Shown here piece by piece: positions 23,024 to 32,901 of a stretch of 64,000 nt of DNA (position 1 is its first letter; each line of letters starts with the position of its first letter). Below the pieces are notes generated by a model. That model was not told the origin of the DNA, did not search any database, and saw only the letters and a list, made by a program, of their open reading frames with translations. Origin of the DNA: Hyparrhenia diplandra (Eukaryota > Streptophyta > Magnoliopsida > Poales > Poaceae); assembly GCA_015847255.1 (NCBI GenBank), contig JADLZK010001921.1, positions 62,001 to 126,000 on the forward strand, written 5' to 3'. The position numbers and the translations under genes are program-made.

Positions 23024-24145
23024 TAGACCGAGTAATTGCGACACATGCCACTAGACTAGCTGGTCCTGTTTTCAGTAAAGATATCAAAGCATTATGCTTT
23101 ATTAAGGGTAAACATTAAATGCTGCAACTAGAAACATAGATAAGCAAATTGGAAATATATTTCCACACCTGAAAGTAACAGACTTCACCTTTTCACCAAA
23201 AATACTGACCTTCCAGGCTTACGTAAATGCTTCCACCGCTCAAGAATTGTACTCCTTGACAAGATAACGGAACAAGGTTCACGCCAACAAAGTTTCCTTC
23301 AAAATCAAAAAGAGGCACCCCCCCAGCCAACCCTAGAACAAAAAAGAAAGCAGCGGCAAACAAGGGTTACACTGAAACAAAATTTACAAGGAATATGCTA
23401 CTGTTTAACAATAAAATTGAAAATACTTAGAAATATAATTTTGAAGTATGTTCCATTGCAGATCTAACCATACGAAATCCATTCAACTTAACCATAATGA
23501 AGTTTAAAAGGTACCAAAGGTCAAACTTTTTGCAGTACAGTCAACGATGACAAATAAATAAAAGTAAAAAAAAAAAAAGAGGGAACACAATGGGTCATTC
23601 AAATGATTAAAACACTCATGATAAAGCAAGTGTACCTGATTAGGTAAAAATTGAAAATCAGTACAGAAAATAAGACTTGGTGAATGTTCAAGTTTGCCAG
23701 TTCTCGCCATTACTTTCCCAGATATGCCTCGAGACTGCTACTACCGCAGTCTCTGGCTTCCATTCCACAAAAGGATAGAGAGGTACGCAATGAACTTCAA
23801 GGGAGGTCATAGCTTGGACAAAAGCAATTTCATATTCCAGATCAATTTCTTCCAGAACACCTATGACAACTTCTCCTTCAAAGCACACTTCAATCTACAA
23901 TTATATAAAAAAAGGAAATAGTATAGAATGGTTACATTTATTTTGAGTTTAAAAATACTAAATGGTCATCATCAACACCAACCTTAAAGTCATTAGATAA
24001 AGCTCTAACCAAGCTTGCTGCAGTAACAAATCTTGTGAAGTTCCATCGGCGTTCTATAGCTACACCAGAGCACGCAGATAGCACTTTGTCTCCTACACAA
24101 GATCATAGTTTATATCATTCACATCTAACAATGTTAAATTATTTG

Positions 24146-24359
24146 AAATGTAAGGGTAAAGACTGACAACAGATCTAAACATATCTGTTGAAACTAGTTC
24201 ACCCAAATCACTCCATATGAAAACTAACAATGTTCAATTATCTGAAAATTAAGGGTAAAGTAGTGTAATCACCTCGAGACAAAACAAGTTTGACAACACT
24301 TCTACTCATATCTGTTGAAACTTGTTCACCCAACTGACTCCACAGATATTGAGAGTCAT
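24146..24359 (-). repeat. Tandem duplication including an exon of the trypsin-like gene
   Basis: Exon 2 (24273-24359) and a decayed copy about 127 bp downstream (about 24167-24219) share CATATCTGTTGAAACT and GTTCACCCAA. The second copy still reads SDLGELVSTDMFRSVV on the minus strand but has lost a usable frame at its edges, so it is probably skipped. Confidence 0.7.
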
Positions 24360-24849
24360 CTAGATACATGATACAAGACATCTGTGAGTGCTATAACGGT
24401 CAAAGAAAATACATGCATAAAAAGGGAAAACAAGCACACCTGAAATCAATGGCTCAGTTGTCCCTCCTTCCGCATTGCAAGTTCTTTTACTCTCATTTGA
24501 GGAACTCGTGGGATCAGCAGCACCTCTCTTACCTGCTACCATCTTTCAAACTGAAGCAGAATTAAAGAAAGTTAAATGTCAGTCATAGCCAGTAAAGTTT
24601 GGAAAAAGTACTCAGATCAATCAACAATCTAGAAAAAGAAATGTTCACAACAAACGCATCCTGCACCAACATGAAATAAAATTGTTTAGTTATACAAATC
24701 ACAGCTCCTTTGAAGTGAAAATCGCAAACAAATCAATAACAAAATCTCACAGATACAAAACTGCTAGATGCAAAAAGCAAGAGACGCCTCTTCTGTTCAC
24801 TAGCAGGATGAGAAAAAGGAGACGCAACACGGCAATAGCATCCTTCCTG

Positions 24850-25312
24850 CAGATCGAGGTACCAGGCAGCGACTAGCGATGTCTGGCGGGAGAGGAGGGA
24901 GGGGTGCTCCGGGATGCTGCACGCAAGGGAGGGCGCAGGACCTTGGCGCGTTGACCGGCGAGTATAAGCGGCAGCGCGCGCGGCGACGTGAATCGCGCCC
25001 AGGCCGCGGGCGGCGTCTGCGCCTAGGACTCTGGCGGCTGCGGGGGTTCAGCCGTGGGCCGTGTGATGGGCTGTGCGCCCGTGCGCCGTATATACTTAGA
25101 AACCCTTGCAGGCGCGCCAGCAAGGGTTTATACTTGCGATAAATCCTCTCCGCAGTAAACCCTTGCGGCGGCGGGAAAGTGTGGCGGCGAGGAGGAGCCG
25201 TCCGGCGACGTCGAGGAGGAGCCGTCCGGCGAGCAGCGTCCGCGAGCAGAAACAATGGTAATATGTCGGTTGCCCACGCCCCCTTCGTTTCCGTCGCCTT
25301 CTTAGAACAGCT
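24850..25312. promoter_or_regulatory. CpG-rich, probably bidirectional gene-start region
   Basis: An abrupt GC- and CpG-rich island lies between the minus-strand trypsin-like gene and the plus-strand ORF at 25313. On the minus strand a 5'UTR exon probably ends at a donor near 24860 (GCCTG then GTACCT) and joins an acceptor (TTCTGCTTCAG) just upstream of the ATG at 24542. No clear TATA box seen. Confidence 0.45.
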
Positions 25313-25729
25313 ATGTGTGTCGTTCCAAAGTCTGTGCAGCCTGTAACCACGTTTCAGAGTGTACCAGGTGTTATTCCAGTTACATCTTGTCAGTCAAATG
25401 GTTCTAAGGGACAGAAGAAGGGATCAGACAGTTATTTTCTGTTTATGTGTCATGAAGAGGATACACCCACAATCACACCTGCGCCGGTCTTTCACAGAGA
25501 CGGGGGTGTTAATGGTTTTATTGTTAGGGACTGTGCCATTCATCATGATCGGAGAAAGGTTGATGTCCACATGAAAATATGTCTCAAGTCTGCTTGGGTG
25601 GAGAATTGGTTGAAGAAGATCTCCGGTCAAGAAGATTGGAAGGTTGGGCTACAGCAACATGTGGATCAAAAAGAGACAAAGATTGGAAAGGATAAAGACA
25701 TGCAGACGGGAAAACGAAAGAGAAAGTGA
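25313..25729 (+). CDS. Hypothetical protein, 138 codons
   Basis: Open frame starting MCVVPKSVQPVTTFQSVPGV and ending in a very basic tail (KDKDMQTGKRKRK). The middle holds hydrophilic sequence with HRDGGVNGFIVRDCAIHHDR and AWVENWLKKISGQEDWKVG. No domain recognised. It lies just downstream of a CpG island on the opposite strand to the trypsin-like gene. The first codons may be part of a longer spliced reading frame. The basic end suggests nuclear or nucleic-acid contact, but that is weak inference. Confidence 0.35.
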   Translation: MCVVPKSVQPVTTFQSVPGVIPVTSCQSNGSKGQKKGSDSYFLFMCHEEDTPTITPAPVFHRDGGVNGFIVRDCAIHHDRRKVDVHMKICLKSAWVENWLKKISGQEDWKVGLQQHVDQKETKIGKDKDMQTGKRKRK

Positions 25730-26763
25730 TGCAGATGAGATTGGAAATTGAAAGCAAAGAAGGATAACAAAAGAGAGTGATTGAGTGTTATTAGCCATAA
25801 TCCTAATTCCTAGCTTCATTATGTGACCTGACTGTTAATACTAGGGATTTTTTTTGGGCTAGCTATAGCCATCTTAGATTCATTTTCATAAATGTGTTCT
25901 CATGGAAATGTGTCATTCTGTCTTGCCATGTTGTTTTTCTGATCTGACATGCATAGTAATATGTAGGATATTGTGCATGCTTTCTGATCTGATATAGTTG
26001 TTGGAATTCCTGTCATTTTCCCTTGTCATTGGCTGCTAATTTTATTCAGTTTTGTAAAATGAGTTTGAGAATGGATGCTAATGCCAAATTTATTGTTGAC
26101 ATCTAGAGAACAGTATCATAACTAACTGCGAGTATCATTAAATTTTGTCAGCCATATGGATTTTGCCTGTCTGATGGGATCAGAAGAAAAACTGAGATAT
26201 TACTGTCATGTTGGATCGCCTTTAATTTCTAGACTGCTATATTGCCTTTGATTTCTAGTAAATTGTTGTAACTTGGGTATTACTGGCAAATGGGCTTACA
26301 CATTCCATAGGTAATTGTAATGTAGTTGTGGCATATCCACTATATACTGTATTTATACATCCATCTTTCCTGGCACTGTCCTGGTGTGGGTCAAGATGGC
26401 AACAGGACCCGTCCTTATTCATTGTGTTCTACATTTATTTTTAATTTTTAAACTGGACCGTTTGTTGTGTTATCCTGGCCTGGTCAGAGGCTTGAAAGGA
26501 AGACCGACTTTTTTTAGGCCTTATAGGTAATTCTTCTCTCTATCAATCAATAATCGTCTGTTTCTTCGTCTGTTTCTACTGCATCCGTGCATTTGCGGGT
26601 GGGGGGAAAAACAACTGAGTGTGTCGATGGAATGGAGGAGGGCGCTGACGGACTGTCTCGCTGGCCACTTGAAACATCTTATGATTCTTGAATTAGTAAT
26701 TTCAGAAATGCTACTGGTCTCCATTCATGAGCTGCTTGCTGATACGTTTTATTATAAATGTAG
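25730..26763. other. Gene-free spacer
   Basis: AT-rich with T runs. It could include the 3'UTR of the 25313 ORF. No repeat or gene recognised. Confidence 0.4.
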
Positions 26764-26872
26764 ATTGGAGGTGTAACTGGAGTTGCACTGGCTGTGGCTC
26801 TGTTCTTTGGGTCTTTCTCTGTGCTGTTCACAAATGATCCGGCAGTTTTAGACATTGCCAAATCCAGTCTGG
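26764..26872 (+). pseudogene. Orphan exon of a MATE transporter
   Basis: 109-nt open exon encoding IGGVTGVALAVALFFGSFSV then LFTNDPAVLDIAKSSL. This matches a transmembrane helix plus the FT.D..VL.I..S loop of plant MATE (DETOXIFICATION) efflux proteins. It keeps an acceptor (TTATAAATGTAG) before it and a donor (CTGG then GTAATG) after it. No other MATE exon was found within several kb on either side, so this is a gene relic, a captured exon, or a decayed gene. MATE proteins export organic cations or citrate from cells or plastids. Confidence 0.6.
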
Positions 26873-26877
26873 GTAAT

Positions 26878-27152
26878 GACGAATAGTTGGAATAAAGCCA
26901 CCTGACTTTCAGAAGTACAGCATTGTTGTTTCTGCTCATTTTGACAATAGAACTGTTTCTCTAATCAGTTGACGAATAGTTGGAATAATGGCACAATAGA
27001 ACCTTACTGAACAAACTTTATTTACCTGCATTTTATTAGATTGTTGTTTAGAAAACTGTTTCTCTAATCAGTTGACTGGATGCTGGCCCATTGAAACAGT
27101 TTGTTAGCTGGGTTGACGACTTTTCTAATCAGTTGACGAATAGTTGGAATAA
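26878..27152. repeat. Dispersed short repeat cluster
   Basis: TCTAATCAGTTGACGAATAG followed by TTGGAATAA occurs at 26959-26988 and 27124-27152, with part-copies at 26878-26895 and 27062-27077. The first part-copy overlaps the donor side of the MATE exon. Confidence 0.75.
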
Positions 27153-27668
27153 TCAGTTTGTTTTTCTCTCTTCCAGAAGAAGCACACAGTCCAGTAACTC
27201 TGAACTTTTACTAATTCCAACAACTTTTTAACTTTTAGGTTAAAAAAACAACTTTAAACTTTTACTAATTCCAGATTGATGTTGACCTCACTGTTACCTG
27301 CAGATTTGGTAAATTCGGCAAACATGTGAATCAAGCCCGTGGTCGCATGCTGCCACTGGTTGATCGTAGGCTCTTAGGCAACGCAGCGCTTTCGTGCACC
27401 CCTCTCGGACCGTGCTAGCTTGGAGCTTGCACGAGAAGCTGGAACGACTGCACGTGTATGGGCATCGATGGACGACGGATAAGGAGATTTTTGTGTTGTA
27501 CTCACTTACAATCCCATGCATGCACAAGGCACACCAAGTAATGCACGTGTGTGGTTGATCATATTCATCTCCCATCAATTAGGAGCGATCACGCGATATC
27601 GATGGATTCATGCATGTAGGAAGCAGCACGACGCCGACGTGGATGAACCCTACGCGTCATCATCCAGA

Positions 27669-27793
27669 CCTCTCGCGCCCTCGCTGTGCCGACCCCCGCT
27701 GGCGGACGAAGCATCAGTTGGACACCGGCAACCTCTCGCGCCCTCGCTGTGCCGACCCCTGCTGGCGGACGAAGCATCAGTTGACACCGGCAA
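27669..27793. repeat. 63-bp GC-rich tandem duplication
   Basis: Two adjacent units beginning CCTCTCGCGCCCTCGCTGTG and ending GACACCGGCAA, nearly identical (one C/T change and one missing G). Neighbouring DNA (27600-28060) is GC-rich but shows no recognised gene. Confidence 0.9.
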
Positions 27794-28126
27794 CGCACGC
27801 CGCTGGCGCCCGACAGCGACGCGTGCGATGCAAACGCCGACGCACAGGACGCTGGCGTGGTACTCCTCCTCAGCGAGCGTGATGTTGAGGTACCATTGCG
27901 CCGACAGCACCGCCTTTGTAGGGTAGAAATGGGGACGGTGCCGGAGATGACTGGGCTAGCGTCGCCAGTCGCGACTCATCCGACTCATACCCTGCGGATG
28001 AGGAGTATGAGATGGATCCTTCTCCCAGGTGAAGGGTTAACTAGTAGAGAGCGCGCGCCGTGATAAGCATATATTTAGACATATACAAACATATTAGTAA
28101 AGATTAAGGATCACATACAATATATG

Positions 28127-28414
28127 TTAGTATATTACACGTGTTGTGGTAATTATTCTGACAGCAAATAAGAACATTACATACAGTATTTTGTCTAGGA
28201 AGCCACACACGATTCCATTAACCTTTGTGAACCATATGAATGATTGGTCAGCAGGACATGAATACAATGCGGTATACCTGACAATATCAGCCTGATAAAA
28301 ACTACCAAATGTAGCCAACTCATGTGTTACTCTATTAAAATTGCTTGGGGCATAAGAAAGCAAGTAGCTAAGCTCATAGATGAATGGCCTTCCATCGTCG
28401 ACAGCATTAGCCAC
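28127..28414 (-). pseudogene. Possible RNase H-like fragment of a LINE or gene
   Basis: Open frame of 95 codons beginning MANAVDDGRPFIYELSYLLS. The stretch YAPSNFNRVTHELATFG resembles the conserved C-terminal part of plant RNase H-like domains (P-R-x-x-N-x-V-A-H-x-L-A). The catalytic Asp/Glu residues that would come earlier are not seen. Weak call; a chance frame is possible. Confidence 0.25.
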
Positions 28415-28703
28415 CTAAGTGGTAAAAAAGATGCGTTGCAAACTGGTACTGCCCAACCAAAAAGGAGCCAGCCTGAGGTAGTAATGTAAATGTTGGTGTC
28501 TAAACTGAATCTAGCCCATGTGATGCCTACATGTAGAAACCAACGATGATTCAGTAGGTCTTGAAGAAAAAATCATGGTAAGAGTACACACTTATTCCAT
28601 TGAAATATGAAATAATAGAGTTTTAAGAAATTGAAGGCAGCATCTGTTTGAACTCATATAACTATTAGAAAAAAATCACACTTATGGATTTAATTTTCTT
28701 TTT

Positions 28704-28829
28704 GAATCATGGAATATCCAGGGATTGTATTGTATTGTGTTTGCATTGAAACAACTAAATTTTTGTATTGTGTTTGCATTGAAACAACTAAATTTTCTTT
28801 TCTGAATCGTGGAATATCCAGAGATGGTA
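28704..28829. repeat. 33-bp tandem repeat flanked by a second direct repeat
   Basis: TATTGTGTTTGCATTGAAAC plus 13 more bases is present twice (28732-28764 and 28765-28797). Outside it, GAATCRTGGAATATCCAG occurs on both sides, so a duplication is nested in a duplication. Confidence 0.85.
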
Positions 28830-30637
28830 TTGTGCTAAAATTCATACAACTATTAGAAACCACCGTATGCTTGCATCAAGTAAAATTTATTTATAGCAAC
28901 TCCCTTGCTTCCGCCTTCCAATCGTAAACAATGGTAGATTTCTTTCCTTAGTTTTACTGGCCTCCATTCTTATCAGTGCTCTCCTCTTAAATGCAGTAAC
29001 ACATCAATTTTACCTAACCGAGACTTCTTATTCGAAAGTACATTGAACAGTGCTTCTGGTCCTGTACATGATGAAACAAACTCTTGATTCTTCCAGAAAG
29101 CATGAAACTATTATCTTTTGCAATAATTTTTCTAGGATCCACCCATTGTTCTGTTGCTACTGATTTTCAAGTTACAATCTTCATTATTTGGACTTAGTAA
29201 GACAATTATTTGGACTTAGACAATTAAAAATTTGATTCTGACTGAAAAGCTGCTACTAAAGGCATTATTGTGGTATTGATCAGGTTGTCTCTACTAATCA
29301 GTGAATTACATCTTAGATAGACATTGGGATCCATTAGATGTCAGCAACCAAAATGGTTGAAATAGAAACTCTAGAAGAAATCTATATGTAGCAGATAATG
29401 TGCTGACAAGCGGAAATGGTTCAGACCACGGATCAACCGCTTGACACTTAAGCATAGTGCCTCTGCAATTCTTTCAGGTGGGGCATAAAAGAAACTGTAT
29501 GGAGCACAGTGCCTCAGCAATTCATTTTCTTTAGTTCAGATAAACAGCACCAGACAGGTGAAATATAATCTGGCATGCCATGTATGGTTAACTGCTATAG
29601 AATCTACAATATATGTTGTGAGACATTAAATAGATTGAATAATGAATTCATCAGTTTTTGAGAACTGTCTATCGCTAACCTGAATTGCCTAAAAGGGTTT
29701 GCATGGACACACCTGTCATAACCAAGTACTGACGATTCATGCAAGGAGAAGGAACCATAAAATATTTAGCAAATAATGGACATGGGCAAACATGGTTACC
29801 TGAACTTTATTGCGAACTGAAATTATGTATGAAAACATATTTCCAATAGTTGCCTACTATGTTAGTATAGTAGATCTTTTGATGTAAGAGTCATTATAGT
29901 TCGTCATATATATGTTAAGATAATTAATACAAAAATAATTCAAAAAGGTTGTGATAATCCAAGGGAAGGAAATACTCTGCCTGAGATAACTTGACAGTAG
30001 GAACACTTTATCAAAGGCAATGGTTGATTATCCCATCCTAGACACCTAAGAGTATTATGCATCATTTCTGGAAAACAGTCGTGCAACTTATATCCCTATC
30101 CTTAAATCATCGAAAGCATTTACAGCTAAAAAGACCTTGTGTTCTATCTCTATTCATACAAAGACCAAGGCAATGAAATAAAAAGTAAAAGGGGCTCCAA
30201 AAATGACTGTCCATGCCCAATATATCAGAAAGCATCAGTGGTAGTGTCATCATCTAGCAAAACAGAGGTAGTGGTATAACAAAGAAATGAAACAAAAAGT
30301 AAAAAGGCTCAAAAAATGACTATGAAACACCAATATATCAGAAAAGCACAACTATTAAAGATCATCTTCATTCATTTCGATGATGGCTTCATGGATTTTT
30401 AGAATAAGCATCTATATAATAATCCATAGTGTTAGACTACAGTGTCATAATATATTAGCCATTTTTTACAAAGTGGGTCCCAGGCCAGTTCACTGCGCCT
30501 AAAGTTTCATAGCACAGGACTTAAAATGGTGTTTAGGTAGGTAAGCCTAGCCTAGGATGACTCTTAAGTTCAGACAGCCTAGCATGGATCCCTATGCAGA
30601 TTGGCAGCACCCAAAGCATGAAAATTTAGCTGATTAC
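28830..30637. other. Gene-free, AT-rich spacer
   Basis: No protein-coding exon recognised on either strand, including the ATG4 exons expected downstream of 30638. It contains a 114-bp-spaced duplication at 30171-30348 (AATGAAAYAAAAAGTAAAA then CCAATATATCAGAAA). Confidence 0.5.
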
Positions 30638-30946
30638 CTTGGATTAATTTTTCTCAGGCCAAGAGCCAGATGAACCAATAAAAGAATAAGTGACCATGTT
30701 GATTATCCTTCCTTTGTTGAAATTAGAGCAAAGCTGAGCAGCAACATCAATGCAAACAACTGGAGAAACACCTCTTTCACCATCTTCATCATCTGAAAAC
30801 ACATAAAGCGCCATTAGGGAAATTAGGCTCCCCATCAACAGCACCAGCCTGATCTCTATTTGTGTGGATAAGGGTCTGTCATGGCCGGCACATAGCATAT
30901 ATGGACCCACCCATGATCCAGCAGGCAGACCATAATTTCTTCCTGC
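30638..30946 (-). pseudogene. ATG4: Isolated exon of ATG4 autophagy cysteine protease
   Basis: The exon is bounded by an acceptor (TTTACTTCAG) and a donor (CCAAG then GTAATC). It encodes NYGLPAGSWVGPY, then DEDGERGVSPVVCIDVAAQL and CSNFNKG, and in a shifted frame TWSLILLLVHLALGLRKINP. These are the conserved middle blocks of peptidase family C54, which cleaves and delipidates ATG8 at autophagosomes. Small indels (for example an extra AT in the VGPY codons) break the frame at three or so places. The exons with the catalytic Cys upstream and the Asp/His downstream were not found nearby, so this is a partial copy. Confidence 0.78.
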
Positions 30947-31792
30947 CTGAAGTAAACTGTGAATAGAGAAAGCACAAGTTTCAGAATGACCAAATAGGTG
31001 TAAGACCCTATATAATCTGGGTTGTATGGCTGCATATTAACATTTGGTAATTATAAGCAATCCTGCATAGGTGAACCTTTAATATAGAACATAATAATCA
31101 AGTCATATATCTCTCACCTTCTATGGGGGCTTTATCCAAGACATTCGAAGATTGGTGAAAAATCAGTGCCTACAAAAATTTTGGCCAAAGGCTACTAAAA
31201 ACTTGTCTGTTACAGCTTACAACTTCAGTGGCTATTCTTGGTTAAAGGGGCAATTTGAAAGGGACAAAGTTTATCTGAACAAGCAACATCTGACTGTTTG
31301 TAACCATGAAAGAGTGTCAAATAATTATAGGAGGTACCGGTCATGGCTATTTTTTTTTCAGTTATGAACATAATAGAGAGCTATGAAAGGAACAACTAAA
31401 AAAACAGGGCCAGCAAACAGATCATTGCCTCAGGTACTATAGGTAGCAAACTGTGAGCGACGGGTCCCAAATTACGACAAGGGGCAACCTGAGCTTGTCC
31501 TTATAAAGCACAATTGCCATTCTGAGGGTATTTTATCAAGCAAATAATAACTCTTCCAAGGCTACATTATTAATAGGCAACACTTAACCTGCATCTGCGC
31601 AATCAGAATCATTCATATGCTGTGAATCTTAAGAGTACAGATGCTGCACCAGCAAATGGTTTCTGAGCTGTACCCCATGGTTGCCCCATAGATTCTAAAC
31701 GGGATTAATCAGAAAAGTCGGTGAGTGAATTCAAATTCAAGCTATGGACAGGTTGGAGTGGAAAGAGAAGAGAAGAATTCGAGTTTCCTTAC

Positions 31793-32050
31793 CAGCAAGA
31801 GAAGAAATCGGGAAGAGCCTGGTCGATCTGCACTCCACGGCAACAGCGTCAGCAAGGTTAGGGCGAGGACGACGAAGGACGACGAAGGTGCCTACGGGAG
31901 GAAGAGGGCGAGCGCCGTCGCACCGCGCGGCCGGCGGTCTCCCGCGACGCTGCGGCATCGGGGAGACGGAGTTGGAGCCGCAGCGATGGGGCCTCCGGGC
32001 GGAGAGTGCGAGAGATCGAGAGAAGCTTCTGGTTCCGTTTTTTTTTGGCC
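31793..32050 (-). other. Possible 5'UTR exon, CpG-rich
   Basis: GC-rich, CT-rich on the minus strand, ending at a strong donor (CTTGCTG then GTAAGG). It lies about 850 bp upstream of the ATG4 exon on the same strand, so it could be that gene's first non-coding exon. Long frames across it (to 32243) look like composition artefacts. Confidence 0.35.
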
Positions 32051-32901
32051 GCCGACTCGAGGGGCAGCCCTGTCTGGTTGGGAGCCAATCGGAGGCGAGG
32101 GAACGGTGCTGGGTCCCACGGTTCCGACGTGGATGCGGTGAAATCCCAGGGAGGGGTCCGCCGATGGACCTGATGGCGGACAGAGTCCACCTACGAGAAG
32201 ATGTCGAAGGCAGAAGAAAAGTCCACGGTACCCAATCTACCATTATTTCACCTCTCGTGGGCCACGGCCGTTCTGTTAGCAGGCCATGGATTTCAGCCGC
32301 GCGTGCACATGGTCAGGTGGGCGGGAAGTACACGCTGGGCCGGAAACCGGCCCGCAAGTGAGCGTGGTTGGGCAGGACGAGCTGGGCAGAAAGCGCATGC
32401 TGGGCTGAAACCGAGCGGGCCGCGTCTGGTCGGCGGACGCATCTGCGCCGACCAGGGCGACAGCTAACACGCCCCACGCGAAGGACAAGGCGGGAGAGGC
32501 TTGGCGACGCACGCTAACAGTACCAGGAATCGAACGGCCCAAACGACTCGAATAGGATGGTTGGCAGTCTCGTCAGGACGCAAGCAGTACCGCGTCCAAT
32601 GGCACAGGGATCGTATCACTGAACTAAAACGAATCAACTTGCAGACTTTGATTTTAACAGTTAGGTTACATACACTGTCACGCCATTGATCCATTATCTT
32701 CATAGCCAGCTTCCTCTAGGCACGATGTCAGCAATTTAATACACTATCATGCAAATATTGTTAATGATGTGGCACCAAACTATTGACAAATGAAATAAGA
32801 AACTGTTTAAGAGGCATAAATAAAAAGTAAATTCATCCAACAATCAAACATTGTAAAACTAGGGGCATTAGGTTCATCCAACAATCATGTAATAATCTAT
32901 A

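Larger units (their letters stand above)
20506..24542 (-). pseudogene. Two-domain trypsin-fold protein lacking catalytic residues
   Basis: Minus-strand gene. GT-AG exons consistent with the reading phase: 24440-24542 (start MVAGKRGAADPTSSSNESKR), 24273-24359, 23983-24092, 23636-23894, 23210-23332, 22713-22736 (tentative), 21964-22023, 21740-21874, 21532-21659, 21187-21460, 20957-21090, 20714-20788, 20506-20638. Domain 1 (exons 2-5) has VSTDMSRSVVKLVLSRG, FVTAASLVRAL, then GLAGGVPLFDFEGNFVGVN. Domain 2 (exons 8-11) has SFSLLLSKSVVALASF, ILTSATLVRHPDGS, VVAVGRSFESGALMATSG, STCKISK, then VGIGGPLVGINGNFVGMN. These fit the DegP/trypsin-like peptidase family expanded in grasses. The catalytic His position (T-A-A-H) reads TAAS or TSAT, and the GNSGGP serine motif reads LAGGVP or GIGGPL. 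Inferred: non-proteolytic binding protein. Frameshifts in 23636-23894 and 21187-21460. Confidence 0.68.

Noticed and set aside
31737..32361. Overlapping 110-205 codon frames on both strands
   Set aside because: CpG-rich leader sequence; no domain in any frame, and a strong minus-strand donor suggests a UTR exon.
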